A stretch of 64,000 nucleotides of DNA from Clostridium aciditolerans (GCF_016316925.1 NZ_JAEEGB010000015.1:62001-126000), one strand, 5' to 3'; shown: positions 17,626 through 28,900, counted from the first letter of the stretch. The notes: generated from the letters alone by a model not told the origin. Program-made: numbers and translations.

Positions 17626-17750
17626 TTTTAATCACCTCTATTTAATATTGATAGTACAAAACTTTTAGACTTTGAACTTGGTAGTAAAAAGGTGTATGAA
17701 AACTTTATAATTTCTTATTCCTTTTAATATTAAATAAAAGTAGATGACAC

Positions 17751-19082
17751 TTAATTACTAGGATATCCTGCATATCCTATTCCTAAACAATCTGATAAAT
17801 CTTTATGTACAGTAACTAAGTCTGCCCTTGAAAGCTGGCTAAATCCAGTCTTACCCATAGCAACAAGCGCTAGTTTCATCTCTTCATTGCAAGAATTTAA
17901 GAAATTAGACAGTGTTTTTGCTCCTAGCTCTACATCTAATTCATCTGTTAGCTTTCCATCATAAAGCACAAGCTGTGGTGCTGGCTCATTAGGAGTTGCT
18001 TTCACTGCTTGAGCTTGAATCATTGCAATTAGTGCTATAGACCCTATGTAAACAGCACTAGCTCCAAGTGCTAAGGCCTTGAGGAAATGTCCAGGAGTAC
18101 TTAATCCTCCTGCTAAAATAATATCATATTTATCTTTTACCCCATTTTGCTCTAAATATTTTGCTGCTCTAGATACAGCATATAATGTAGGAAGCCCCAT
18201 ATCATCTTGAAGAGTTGGAGGCGAACCGGCTGTTCCCCCTTCAGCACCATCAATAGTTATAAAATCTGCATTAGTTTGCATTACTATATCTAATTCCTTT
18301 TCAATAAAATGAGATGCCGCTATTTTAATTCCCACTGGTACTTCATAATCTTTTTTTAGCTTATTTACTAAATCTATTATTTCTTTTGATGTATTTGCTT
18401 CTTCAAATCTTGAACCTCTATTAGCTGGTTTATTTTCTCCAAGGTGCCATGATTCTCTCATATGATCTCCTATATTTTCTGGTTTAATACTTCCAACCAT
18501 TGCTCCTCCCCAAGCTCCTTGACCAAGTTGAACTTCTATAGCATCCAGCTGAGATAACTGTTCTACTGTACACAATGATCTATATCTATTGTATTGGCCT
18601 ATTAGTAAGGTAGCAGCTTTTCTTTCTTCATTAGTGACCGGTGCTTCACCAGTATTCGTTGAAATCCCAGCTAAACTAGCTCCCTTTGCCAATGCAACCT
18701 TAGCATTTAAGCTTAACGAAGCTCCATAAGACATACCTGTTATCATAATTGGCATAGATAGTTTTAAAGGTTTTACAGCATTTTTGCCTATAGTTACTTG
18801 GGTATCTACAGCAAATTCATCCTTTGTAGGAAGTGAAAAAAGCTGTGTTGGGTTTAAATATAATTTATTCCATAGAGATTGAACATTTGGACTTCCAAGT
18901 GATCTACTTAATACTTCTCCAGACTCCCCTCTCATACAAGCCTCAATTATAGCACGTACTGTTAACTTTTGTGCTGCTGTTATAAGCCCGAAAAGATTTT
19001 CTGTATATTCGTCCTTTAGCATTCTTCCCATTAAATCGTCAGCAGTATCATTAGCTATTCCTCTAATTAAGCTTTGAAACAT
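17751..19082 (-). CDS. FMN-binding glutamate synthase-related protein
   Basis: A 443-residue protein corresponding to the central FMN/synthase domain of glutamate synthase (GltB2 type). It shows PIMITGMSYGASLSLNAKVA, AKGASLAGISTNTGEAP, VEVQLGQGAWGG-like text, FITIDGAEGGTAGSPP and DIILAGGLSTPGHFLKALAL. It lacks the glutaminase domain and the Cys motif of the 3Fe-4S cluster is not evident, so classical glutamine-dependent activity is unlikely from this chain alone. Stand-alone forms are common in anaerobes; their substrate is uncertain. It is divergent from the prenyltransferase-like gene. Confidence 0.8.
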   Translation of the reverse strand: MFQSLIRGIANDTADDLMGRMLKDEYTENLFGLITAAQKLTVRAIIEACMRGESGEVLSRSLGSPNVQSLWNKLYLNPTQLFSLPTKDEFAVDTQVTIGKNAVKPLKLSMPIMITGMSYGASLSLNAKVALAKGASLAGISTNTGEAPVTNEERKAATLLIGQYNRYRSLCTVEQLSQLDAIEVQLGQGAWGGAMVGSIKPENIGDHMRESWHLGENKPANRGSRFEEANTSKEIIDLVNKLKKDYEVPVGIKIAASHFIEKELDIVMQTNADFITIDGAEGGTAGSPPTLQDDMGLPTLYAVSRAAKYLEQNGVKDKYDIILAGGLSTPGHFLKALALGASAVYIGSIALIAMIQAQAVKATPNEPAPQLVLYDGKLTDELDVELGAKTLSNFLNSCNEEMKLALVAMGKTGFSQLSRADLVTVHKDLSDCLGIGYAGYPSN

Positions 19083-19233
19083 AAAAATACACTTCCTTTC
19101 AGTTTTACCATTAATAATTATTGTGTATAAATATATAAAGTAATATGTAATCTTTGGTTTGGTTTATTATGGAATAAAACTCATATTATATGGTAATACT
19201 GTCATTAATAGTTAATATATAGGAGGCTATAAA

Positions 19234-19878
19234 ATGAGAATTCCAAATCATATTGGCGTTATACCCGATGGAAACAGACGCTGGGCTGTTAAGCAAGGAT
19301 TAGGTAAAGAACAAGGATACGGCCCAGGACTTGATCCCGGATTACAATTATTTAAGCTTTGCAAAGAGCTTGGAGTAAAAGAATTAACTTATTATGGTTT
19401 TACTACGGACAATACCAAAAGACCAGCAGTACAAACTAAAGCCTTTACTGCAGCATGTATAGACGCAGTAAAAATGCTATCTAAGGAAGATGCCTCTCTT
19501 TTAGTTGTTGGTAATAGTTCATCGCCTATGTTTCCTAAAGAACTTCTTCCTTTTACTAAAAGAAAGCAATTTGGAAAAGGAGGCATGAGAGTCAACTTTT
19601 TAGTTAACTACGGCTGGGAATGGGATTTGGGAAATGCCAACGATTTAACTACAAATAATAGAAACACTATAATAAGTTACTTAAAATCCTCTGATATTAC
19701 TAGGGTAGACTTAATTATAAGATGGGGAGGAAGAAGAAGACTTAGCGGATTTTTACCAGTTCAATCAGTTTATTCAGATTTTTACATTATAGATGATTAT
19801 TGGCCTGACTTTAATCCTTCACAATTTTATGAAGCTATTGAATGGTACGATAAACAGGATATTACCCTTGGAGGATAA
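19234..19878 (+). CDS. Divergent cis-prenyltransferase (UppS-like) protein
   Basis: A 214-residue protein with the UppS fold: N-terminal PDGNRRWA with the catalytic Asp retained, ELTYYGFTTDNTKRP matching the family's YAFSTENWKRP region, and a C-terminal RLSGFLPVQSVYSDFYI. It differs from housekeeping undecaprenyl diphosphate synthase: it is shorter than the usual 240-250 residues, has NRR instead of NGR, and GGRRRLS where the family has the Mg-binding Glu (SGExRLS). It starts with GGAGG and is followed 38 bases later by an alcohol dehydrogenase. It is probably a second, specialised homologue. Confidence 0.7.
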   Translation: MRIPNHIGVIPDGNRRWAVKQGLGKEQGYGPGLDPGLQLFKLCKELGVKELTYYGFTTDNTKRPAVQTKAFTAACIDAVKMLSKEDASLLVVGNSSSPMFPKELLPFTKRKQFGKGGMRVNFLVNYGWEWDLGNANDLTTNNRNTIISYLKSSDITRVDLIIRWGGRRRLSGFLPVQSVYSDFYIIDDYWPDFNPSQFYEAIEWYDKQDITLGG

Positions 19879-19916
19879 AACAATATACTTTTCTTATATA
19901 AAAGGAGGGAATAACA

Positions 19917-21047
19917 ATGAAGGCTATTGTTTATGACGGAATAAATGATGTTAAAGTTAAGGAAGTTAAAGATCCTACAATCGAAAAATCTGATGATATA
20001 GTAGTTAAGGTTACTTCTACTACTATATGCGGTTCAGATTTACACTTAATACACGGAATGGTTCCAAATATGCCTCGAGGTTTTATACTAGGGCATGAAA
20101 CTATGGGAATAGTTGAAGAGGTAGGTAAAGATGTTTCAAAGATAAAAAAAGGTGACAGAGTTATAGTTCCTTTTCCTATCTCCTGTGGTCACTGCTGGTA
20201 TTGTGAACATGATTTATATAGCCAATGTGATAACTCAAATCCTCATGGAGAAGTTGGTGCGATATTTGGATATAGCGATACATACGGTGGTTACGACGGA
20301 GGCCAGGCTCAGTATTTAAGAGTACCTTATGCGAATGTCGGACCTACTAAAATACCAGAAGAACTTACCGATGAGCAAGTATTGTTTTTGACTGATATAT
20401 TACCAACATCATACTGGGGAGTTGAAAACGGAGGTGTTAAATCTGGAGATACAGTAGTAGTTTTAGGCTGTGGACCTGTTGGTCTTTTAGCACAGAAATG
20501 GGCTGCATTTAAAGGTGCTAAACGTATAATTGCTGTGGATCACGTTGGTTACAGATTAAACCATGCTGAAAGATATAATGATGTTGAAACTGTTAACCTT
20601 GACAATCATGATTACACTGGAGATTATATAAAGGAAATAACCCATGGAGGAGCCGACGTTGTAATTGACTGTGTTGGTATGGATGGTATAATGTCTACAG
20701 TAGAAAAGATAGAAACAGCATTAAAACTTCAGGGAGGTTCTAAATCAGCTATAGAGTTATCAGCCCAATGTGTCAGAAAAGGCGGTACTGTATCTATGGT
20801 TGGTGTTTATGGTGCAAGATATAACTCCTTTCCACTTGGAGACTTTTTCTCAAGAAATATTACTTTGAAAATGGGGCAATGCCCAGCACACAAATACGTA
20901 AAGCCTATTTTAAATTTAATAAGAAACGAAAAATTTGATGCAACTGATATAATAACCCATGTGCTTCCACTCGATAGAGGAGACTATGCCTATTCTATCT
21001 TTGATAAAAAGGATGATAACTGTATAAAGGTAATTTTAAAGCCTTAA
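19917..21047 (+). CDS. Zinc-dependent alcohol dehydrogenase (MDR family)
   Basis: A 376-residue medium-chain dehydrogenase. Catalytic zinc ligands are in TTICGSDLHL (Cys) and GHETMG (His-Glu). The structural zinc site is present but unusual in spacing (CGHCWYCEHDLYSQC). The Rossmann motif is VVLGCGPVGLLAQ. It resembles glutathione-independent formaldehyde dehydrogenase-type or threonine dehydrogenase-like enzymes; the substrate cannot be told. AAAGGAGGG precedes the ATG, and the gene probably shares a transcript with the UppS-like gene. Confidence 0.85.
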   Translation: MKAIVYDGINDVKVKEVKDPTIEKSDDIVVKVTSTTICGSDLHLIHGMVPNMPRGFILGHETMGIVEEVGKDVSKIKKGDRVIVPFPISCGHCWYCEHDLYSQCDNSNPHGEVGAIFGYSDTYGGYDGGQAQYLRVPYANVGPTKIPEELTDEQVLFLTDILPTSYWGVENGGVKSGDTVVVLGCGPVGLLAQKWAAFKGAKRIIAVDHVGYRLNHAERYNDVETVNLDNHDYTGDYIKEITHGGADVVIDCVGMDGIMSTVEKIETALKLQGGSKSAIELSAQCVRKGGTVSMVGVYGARYNSFPLGDFFSRNITLKMGQCPAHKYVKPILNLIRNEKFDATDIITHVLPLDRGDYAYSIFDKKDDNCIKVILKP

Positions 21048-21116
21048 AGCCCTTAGATTTAATAACTCCAACTTTCTTATTAATTCTAAACTTAATATAA
21101 TAAAAACAAATAACAA

Positions 21117-21155
21117 GCCAGTATGATAATTTATTTCCAATCATACTGGCTTATT
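21117..21155. terminator. Bidirectional terminator
   Basis: AAGCCAGTATGAT and ATCATACTGGCTT arms followed by ATTATTTG. It serves the alcohol dehydrogenase gene and the germination operon. Confidence 0.75.
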
Positions 21156-21186
21156 ATTTGTTTTATACATAAGAAACTACTTTAAA

Positions 21187-22335
21187 TTAGTACAGTAATC
21201 CATGGCTTTCTAATTCAAATTTAACATCAATATTTATTTCAGCTGTTTTATAAGCTTCCTTCCAGTCAACTTTTTTCCAATAGTCACTATGTTTAGCCCT
21301 TACTATATCTCCAATTCCTAGTGGATCACTACCTACTGCCTGAGTGTATTTTATTATATTTAAACACTCATTTTTCAACTCCTCAGCCATTTGACTTTCG
21401 AGTTCTCTATACTTTTTTTCTTTATCTAAATCGTCCCATCTGTACTCATCTATAAATCCTTTAAATTTAAATTGTATATTTACGATTGGTTTACCTCTAT
21501 CTATAGTAACATTTATTTTCCTTTTTATTTTTTTTATAGAAGCAGCTATGCCATCTCTTACACCACTATGAGCCTCTTCTATATTAGGAACTCTAAATAT
21601 GTACTCCGCTGTATTTTTTAGTTTATTCATCATTGCAAGCATTAAAGTAGTTTGCTTAACATCAATGTTCCCTACCATTTTATCTCTTGAAAACAGTGCC
21701 GAACCTGTAAGCTTAACTGTTGTAGATTCTAATTTTATCATAGGAACTATACTGTCTAATCCTTCCGCATAATATTCTGTATCAAAATTATAAATTCTAG
21801 TTTCTGGTTCTTTTGAATCTTTTACAGCAGCTTCAAGCAATTGATTTAAGTACACTCCTATCCTCGGCTTATCTGGAAACTCAAGTGATTTTTTACACAA
21901 TTCATATGGACTTCCATCTACAATAACTAAAAATGCTAATGTAGGACTTAGAGGGTCACTGGAGAATATGGATACTAAATTATGTATTTCACCTTTTTCC
22001 GCTAATTCTTTTGAAATAAGTATTTGCTGAATCTTACCAGATTCTAATGGTCTAGATGTTTTTGTTCTTGAAATCTCTATAGCCTGCCTTAATAAGTCCG
22101 CCTCTTGACTAGTTAGTTCCACCTGGTTTCTTTTCCCAATTCCAATAGCTGGATTTGTGTAAGTAACTAATAGCTTTTTATGTTTTTCCTTTGAAGACTC
22201 TACTCCAACCACAAATATAAATCCAACTTTTTCGTAAATTTTTTGATCCCAACAACCTATAAGTGTACTTGAAAAAACCACCATTATCGAGATTACAAGT
22301 ATTTTATTTATCTTTATTCTAATTATTTTTTGCAT
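21187..22335 (-). CDS. Germinant receptor C subunit, GerAC lipoprotein
   Basis: A 382-residue Ger(x)C protein with a lipoprotein signal (hydrophobic residues 12-24, then lipobox LIGC with Cys28) and the family start WDQKIYEKVGFIFVVGVE. It forms the surface-exposed part of the spore inner-membrane germinant receptor. It is the last gene of a three-gene operon and overlaps gerB by 17 bases. The nutrient sensed cannot be told. Confidence 0.88.
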   Translation of the reverse strand: MQKIIRIKINKILVISIMVVFSSTLIGCWDQKIYEKVGFIFVVGVESSKEKHKKLLVTYTNPAIGIGKRNQVELTSQEADLLRQAIEISRTKTSRPLESGKIQQILISKELAEKGEIHNLVSIFSSDPLSPTLAFLVIVDGSPYELCKKSLEFPDKPRIGVYLNQLLEAAVKDSKEPETRIYNFDTEYYAEGLDSIVPMIKLESTTVKLTGSALFSRDKMVGNIDVKQTTLMLAMMNKLKNTAEYIFRVPNIEEAHSGVRDGIAASIKKIKRKINVTIDRGKPIVNIQFKFKGFIDEYRWDDLDKEKKYRELESQMAEELKNECLNIIKYTQAVGSDPLGIGDIVRAKHSDYWKKVDWKEAYKTAEINIDVKFELESHGLLY

Positions 22336-23419
22336 TAGAATTTACACCTCTTTTATTAACAAAGGAAAATGCATAACTTACTAAAAGAAAACCTATAACT
22401 GCAATACCATAAATGCTAACTATTTTTTCAAAGTTTGAAATTTGTATTTGATCTTTTGGGATTCTACTTATCAAAACTATTATAATTGTGCATAAAGTAA
22501 TAAGAACTTTTTTATTTTTTATATTTAAGAGTTTATAAGAGTTATAATATGCACAAAAATAATATGCACGTATTGCACCAGCCATGACGGGCATCCAAAA
22601 GGATATAAAAAATAAGTCTACTCTTTCAAGTAACATAGATTTATATGTTCTAGTTAAACTAAAAAGAGGAAACATCATGAATTTTAGCCTGTTTTCACCA
22701 AATATTCCTGTAGAAACTATAACAACTGAAGTATAAAAAAAACCAGCTAAGAAAATTGCTGTTATTGCAGATTTTGTAATCTTATTTTTCTCCATAACAT
22801 TAGGACAAATAAAGGCTAGTAATTCATAACCTAAAAATGAAAGAGTTACAGTACCTGTTCCTTTTATAATGGTTCTAATTCCAGATTCCCCCACAGGCTG
22901 AAGAAATGTTAACCTTATGTTTTTACTTACCAATATTAGTAAAACCATCATAGTTGCTATTGAAAAGTAAAATATACTGCCATATCTACATACATTTTTT
23001 AATCCATACCATACTAAATATATGCTAGGAATCATAACAAAAAAGCTCAAAATAATAGCTGGAGTATTTCTTAATATGGCGATCTTTATAAGCTCAACAA
23101 ATTCTCTTAATATATAAGCTGGTAGTACGTATGTGTATATCACTAATATATAATTATTAAAAGTTCCTATATATTTACCATATAATAATTTATTAATTTC
23201 TAAAATTGACTTGTTATGATATCTTTTTAGAAAAAATGTTATTAAGATGCCTGAGATTATAGATATAAAATTTGCTGCTATTACACAAATCCATCCATCA
23301 TGGCCAACAGTTTTTGCAAGAGATGCTGGTAGTGAAAGTATACCAACACCTACTTGAGCATTTAACATAAATGTCATTACCTGCGTTGATGTTATGCTAT
23401 TTCTATCCTTCTGCATCAT
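22319..23419 (-). CDS. Germinant receptor B subunit, GerAB permease-like protein
   Basis: A 366-residue membrane protein of the APC-like endospore germination permease family with about ten membrane helices. The N-terminal MLNAQVGVGILSLPASLAK is typical. It probably binds the germinant. Two adjacent ATGs follow AGGGGA. It overlaps gerA by 17 bases and gerC by 17 bases, showing tight translational coupling. Confidence 0.88.
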   Translation of the reverse strand: MMQKDRNSITSTQVMTFMLNAQVGVGILSLPASLAKTVGHDGWICVIAANFISIISGILITFFLKRYHNKSILEINKLLYGKYIGTFNNYILVIYTYVLPAYILREFVELIKIAILRNTPAIILSFFVMIPSIYLVWYGLKNVCRYGSIFYFSIATMMVLLILVSKNIRLTFLQPVGESGIRTIIKGTGTVTLSFLGYELLAFICPNVMEKNKITKSAITAIFLAGFFYTSVVIVSTGIFGENRLKFMMFPLFSLTRTYKSMLLERVDLFFISFWMPVMAGAIRAYYFCAYYNSYKLLNIKNKKVLITLCTIIIVLISRIPKDQIQISNFEKIVSIYGIAVIGFLLVSYAFSFVNKRGVNSNAKNN

Positions 23420-24914
23420 CTTTTCCCCTTTTCTTATCTACAGGTTTTGACGTTTCAGGTCTCCTTCTAAGTAAGTTAAGTGGAAATCTTACAATAGTAT
23501 CTTTAAGATCTTTAACTTTTAAAGGTATAATGGGTTGAAAATATGGCTGTCCTAAGGATTCTAATACAATGAGATTCGCAATTATCAGTGATACACCTAT
23601 GATAATACCTATAATCCCAAATATGGAAGAAAATATCATTATTATAAACCTTATAAATCTTATAGCTAAGCCCATATCATAAGTTGGTTCAACAAATGAA
23701 GCAATAGCAGTTACTGCTACTATAATTATGAGCAAATCACTTACAATACCTGCTTGAACTGCTGCCTGCCCTATAACAATACCTCCTACTATGCCTACCG
23801 AAGTTCCTATATAAGTAGGAAGCCTTACAGCTGCCTCTCGAATAAACTCTATAGTTATTTCCATAACTAATGCTTCAAGTATAGGTGGCAAAAATACTCT
23901 TGATCTGGATTCTGCTAATGATACCAATAGACTCAATGGAACCATGTAGTAATGAAACGATATAATCGCTATATATAATGCTGGAAGAAGAATTGCAATG
24001 ATTAAAGCTAGAAATCTTAACCCCCCCAAAAAGCTTCCAAATATCCAATGAGTACTATAATCATCAAAAGCCGTTAAAAATGCAAAAAAGTTTACTGGTA
24101 AAATAAGAACTACAGGAGTCATATCTAGCAAAATTACTAATCTTCCTTCCAAAAGCGCTGCAGTAGTTCTATCAGGCCTCTCTGTGGCCTGGTATTGTGG
24201 AAAAGGTGACTTCTTAAAATCAGTTATAAATTGTTGTATGTAACCAATAGCAAGTAATCCGTCATAGTTTATAGTACTTAGTTTATTATATAAAGTATCT
24301 ATCATCTGAGGATTTGCTATTCCTTCAATGTATGCAATTGCAGTAGTTTGATTAGTTGTAGTCCCTAATTTTAGCGTTTTAAATTTAAGATTATTATTTC
24401 TAATTATTTTCCTTAATATAGACATATTTACATTTAAATCTTCTATAAATCCTTCATGAGGTCCTTTTACATTTTTCTCAGTTTGCGGTTCGCTTATCTC
24501 TCTTTTTTCAGATTTCTTGCTTTCACAGCATATAGCATAATTGATGCCATCCACAATAAAAATTGTTATTCCTGACATTATATTTTGCAAAAGTTCATCA
24601 AAGTCATAAGTAAGAAAAACACTACTAGTAGGAATGTTTTGTATTTTTTTTAAATCTAATAAATCTCCATATTTCATAGAAATTATAGGGCTTATAAAAT
24701 CTCTTTGTATTAAGTTGTCATTAACAAGACCTTCTACATATATAAAACAACCTTCTTTATTATTATCTAAATATACATTTTTCCATATAACATCTGGACA
24801 ATTAGTAAACTTTGCTTTTAATTGATTTATATTATCCAAAAGACAGTTAGATAATTTTATATTTGCATTACTGTTATTAGGACCATTATTATTCATATTT
24901 GTATTGTTTATCAT
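23403..24914 (-). CDS. Germinant receptor A subunit, GerAA
   Basis: A 503-residue spore germination protein with an N-terminal cytosolic domain, the conserved GRLVILLDMTPVVLILPVNFF stretch split across the first membrane segment, and a C-terminal membrane part ending in LRRRPETSKPVDKK. GerAA subunits form the oligomeric ion channel of the receptor. The N-terminus is Asn-rich (MINNTNMNNN). I favour the ATG at 24914; an in-frame start 18 bases earlier is possible. It is the first gene of the operon. Confidence 0.85.
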   Translation of the reverse strand: MINNTNMNNNGPNNSNANIKLSNCLLDNINQLKAKFTNCPDVIWKNVYLDNNKEGCFIYVEGLVNDNLIQRDFISPIISMKYGDLLDLKKIQNIPTSSVFLTYDFDELLQNIMSGITIFIVDGINYAICCESKKSEKREISEPQTEKNVKGPHEGFIEDLNVNMSILRKIIRNNNLKFKTLKLGTTTNQTTAIAYIEGIANPQMIDTLYNKLSTINYDGLLAIGYIQQFITDFKKSPFPQYQATERPDRTTAALLEGRLVILLDMTPVVLILPVNFFAFLTAFDDYSTHWIFGSFLGGLRFLALIIAILLPALYIAIISFHYYMVPLSLLVSLAESRSRVFLPPILEALVMEITIEFIREAAVRLPTYIGTSVGIVGGIVIGQAAVQAGIVSDLLIIIVAVTAIASFVEPTYDMGLAIRFIRFIIMIFSSIFGIIGIIIGVSLIIANLIVLESLGQPYFQPIIPLKVKDLKDTIVRFPLNLLRRRPETSKPVDKKRGKDDAEG

Positions 24915-24963
24915 GTTTACAAACACCACCATCTATGATGTCTTAATAATTGTTATAATCTAT

Positions 24964-25434
24964 TTACTGCTTATTTCTGTCATTTATTTGCTGCTTTACT
25001 TTTTTAACAATATTTGCAATATCCTTATATGCTTTAATAGTTCCGTAGGTTACTATTGGCCTTCCAAAAGACACAAGATTTATTGCTCTTGAGCTAAAAC
25101 CTCCAATTTTCATCAACAAGTTAACAGATGGTTGTGTATCTACTATAAGCAGATCATCTGTGCTTCCATGTAAAATAGTATACATACTTGATATAGCAGG
25201 TATGACTAAATTAGGCTTATATCTACGTCCTACAGTATATACCTTAGTTCCAAGTTCATCTTCCCCAATATATAATAGCGTTCCCATTTGACTTCGAGTT
25301 GTTTTGTCAAAAGTCGGTAGACTCAATAATTCTTCTTTTGTAGGAATCTTATCCATAGAGAGGTTTCCTATATGAATATTTGCAGCTGTAGCTGTAGAGT
25401 GTGCTCCTCCTGCATCATGATAAACAACTATCAT
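24964..25434 (-). CDS. DUF3189 family protein
   Basis: A 156-residue protein beginning MIVVYHDAGGAHSTATAANI, the typical start of DUF3189, a clostridial family of unknown function. The ATG at 25434 has AGGAGG 7 nt upstream. No signal peptide or membrane helix is clear. It lies 49 bases upstream of the germination operon on the same strand and could be co-transcribed, perhaps under sporulation control. Confidence 0.7.
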   Translation of the reverse strand: MIVVYHDAGGAHSTATAANIHIGNLSMDKIPTKEELLSLPTFDKTTRSQMGTLLYIGEDELGTKVYTVGRRYKPNLVIPAISSMYTILHGSTDDLLIVDTQPSVNLLMKIGGFSSRAINLVSFGRPIVTYGTIKAYKDIANIVKKVKQQINDRNKQ

Positions 25435-25693
25435 AATTAATCCTCCTATTCTCATATAAGTTTTAATTTAATTATCCTAAAATAACTTCAATAATTTCAA
25501 TTTTAATGTTCAAAAATTTCATATATAATCTCTTATTATATTAAAGTACCTTAAATTCCATATTTTTATTCATGGCTAAAACTTAATATAAAGCTACCCA
25601 TATTAACATATCTGGGTAATCTTTCAACGGATGAGAAAACTTTCACTAATAGCTTTTACTTCTTTGAAGATAATAATATAGAGGAGGGATAGT

Positions 25694-25861
25694 ATGGCAA
25701 AAAATAGAATTAAGGAACGCTTTATGGGAGTTCCAATAGAAAGTCATGACACTGCAGCATGGGCTAATATAGAAGACACAAAACCAGTCTCAAATGTTCA
25801 TTTACCTAGCGAAACCGAAGTAAGAAATGCAAAGGAATGGGTAGATACAAACGAAAAATAA
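25694..25861 (+). CDS. Small DUF3787-type spore protein (55 aa)
   Basis: An ATG at 25694 follows GAGGAGGG and opens 55 codons. The sequence (KERFMGVPIESHDTAAWAN) matches DUF3787, a family of small clostridial proteins, some of them found in spores. No membrane segment is visible. It lies alone between DUF3189 and nifJ, divergent from the germination operon, with its own terminator. The spore location is inferred from the family. Confidence 0.75.
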   Translation: MAKNRIKERFMGVPIESHDTAAWANIEDTKPVSNVHLPSETEVRNAKEWVDTNEK

Positions 25862-25872
25862 TGTTTATAAAG

Positions 25873-25906
25873 AGAGGGTTACCTATAAATAGTAACCCTT
25901 TCTTTT
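25873..25906. terminator. Terminator after the small spore gene
   Basis: GGGTTAC and GTAACCC arms around a 9-base loop, followed by TTTCTTTT. Confidence 0.75.
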
Positions 25907-25929
25907 AATAATTTTATATATAACTTTTG

Positions 25930-28900
25930 TTAATATTTCATTTCTGCTAAGCGCTTATAGAAGTCATATCTTTCTTTAGCATTTTTCTCTGCTTCATCAA
26001 ACATTTTATCTGCAATTTCTGGAAATACATTCATAAGTGAAGAATATCTTATTTCACCATGTATGAAATCCTTAAATGGTTTTGTTGGTTCCTTTGACTC
26101 TAATAGGAACGGATTCTTTCCTTCTTCTCTAAACATTGGATTATATCTATATAAATGCCAATATCCACTTTCCACAGCTTTCTTTTCTTCCATTATGCTA
26201 GTTCCCATTCCAGATTTTATACCATGGCTTATACATGGAGCATATGCAATTATAAGTGATGGTCCCTTATATCTTTCAGCCTCAGTTATAGCTTTGATTG
26301 TTTGATTCATATTTGCACCCATTGCTATTTGAGCCACATATACATAACCATAAGTCATTGCCATTGCTCCAAGGTCTTTCTTTCTTACCTTCTTTCCTGC
26401 TGCTGCAAGCTTAGCTACCGCACCAGTTGGTGTAGATTTTGAGGATTGACCGCCAGTGTTAGAATATATTTCTGTATCCATAACAAATAGATTTACATCA
26501 TCTCCCATTGCAAGTACTTGATCCACACCACCATATCCTATATCGTATGCCCAACCATCTCCACCTATAATCCATTGAGATTTCTTTATTAGATAGTCTT
26601 TTCTATCCATTATTTCTTTTATAATTTCATCCTGACTGTAGTCGTAACCTTTTAAAACCTCGAGTATTTTATCTGTAGCTTTTTTCGAACCGTCTCCATC
26701 ATTCATTTCATTCAACCATAAATTGAAGGCTTCCTTTATTTCTTCTTTTCCATCAGCTAGCACATATATCTTCATTAAATCAGCTATTTTTTCTCTTATC
26801 TGCTTAACTCCTAAATACATTCCATATCCGTATTCAGCATTATCCTCAAATAGTGAATTTGCCCAAGCAGGTCCTTTGCCTTCTGCGTTTGTACTGTAAG
26901 CTATTGATGGCGCACTTGCTCCCCAAATTGACGAACAACCTGTAGCATTAGCAATCATCATCCTATCTCCAAATAATTGTGTTAAAAGCCTAATATATGG
27001 AGTTTCACCACATCCTGGACAAGCCCCGTTAAACTCAAGCAATGGTCTTACAAACTGGCTTCCCTTTAATGTGTTAGGATCCATAACATCATCCTTAGCA
27101 GTAACAGTCATTGCAAATTCCCAATTTTCTGCCTCCATCTCTATTTCATGATCTGCCTGTTTCATTATAAGCGCTTTTCCCGGTGCTGGACATACATCTG
27201 CACAATTACCACATCCTGTACAATCAAGTGGAGCAATTTGAATACGGTATTGATACTGTTCTAGTCCTTTTCCTGTTGCCTTTTTAGTTTTAAATGTATC
27301 TGGTGCTCTCTTTACTTCATCTTCATCTAGTAAAAATGGTCTTACAGTTGCATGAGGACATACATATGAGCATTGATTACATTGAATACATTTATCTATC
27401 TGCCATTCAGGTATCATTACAGCAATTCCTCTCTTTTCATATGCTGTTGTACCAAGTGGATAAGAACCATCTTCCATACCTACGAAAGTGCTAACAGGAA
27501 GTTCGTCACCTTCGTGTCTTGCTATAGGTCGTTGAATTTTCTTAATAAACTCCGGTTCATCTTTAATTGGCATATCCGGATCTTTTGCATCAGCCCAGGT
27601 TCCTGGTACAGTAATTTTTTTCAAGGAATCTATTCCTCTATCAACTGCAGCCTTATTCATTTCAACAATCTTTTGACCTTTTTTGCCGTAAATGTGCTCT
27701 ATAGAATTCTTTAAGTATTCAATAGCATCTTCAATAGGAATTACATTAGCTAGTTTAAAGAATGCTGATTGCATTATCATATTTATTCTTCCGCCTAACC
27801 CTATTTCGCCTGCTATCGATATAGCATCTATCACATAAAAATTAATATTATGCTTTGCTATAGATCTCTTTATTGATGCTGGCAACCTTTCATCCAGTTC
27901 TTTCTCATCCCATGGACAGTTGAGCACAAATGTTCCACCATCTTTTAGACCTTTTAGTAAATCATAATTGTATACGAAGGACTTATTATGGCAAGCAATG
28001 TAATCAGCTTTATATACTAGATATGGTGATTTAATAGGCTTTTTACCAAATCTTAAATGAGAAACAGTTGTTCCGCCTGATTTCTTACTATCATAGGAGA
28101 AATACGCCTGTGCATAGAGGTTAGTGTTATCTCCAATAATCTTAACCGCACTCTTATTTGCTCCAACGGTACCATCTGATCCCAATCCATAGAACTTACA
28201 ACTTATAGTTCCCTCTGGTGATGTTTGTATAATATCTTCTTCCGGAAGTGATGTGTTTGTTACATCATCTACTATTCCAATAGTAAATCCATCCTTTGGA
28301 TTATCTTGTTTTAAATTATTAAACACTGCTAGTATTTGAGATGGTCTGGTATCTTTAGACCCTAATCCATACCTTCCTCCTACAATTACAGCCCTTTTCT
28401 CACTCTTATCATACAGCTTAACTACATCTAAATACAGAGGCTCTGCTAATGATCCCGGTTCTTTTGTTCTATCTAAAACTGCTATTTTCTTTACAGTCTT
28501 AGGCATTACATTAAAGAAATATTTAGATGAGAATGGTCTATATAAATGTACCTTTATAGATCCTACTTTTTCTCCCTTAGACATCAGGTAATCAACAGTT
28601 TCATCTATAGTATCACAAACTGAGCCCATAGCTACTATTATGTACTCTGCATCTGGTGCACCATAATAATCGAATGGATGATAAACTCTTCCAGTAACCT
28701 TCTCTATTTCTCTCATATAGTTCTCTACAATATCTGGTACCGCTAAATAAAATGGATTTGAAACTTCTCTCCCCTGGAAATAAATGTCTGGATTTTGCGC
28801 AGTACCTCTTACTACAGGGTGTTCTGGGTTTATTGATCTATCTCTAAATTGCTTAATAGCTTCATAGTCAACAAGTTTTGCAAGTTCTTCATACTCAATA

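Noticed and set aside
25593-25617. Riboswitch before the small spore gene (TACCCA/TGGGTA hairpin)
   Set aside because: The stem is short and I could not match the region to any known class or find an alternative pairing.
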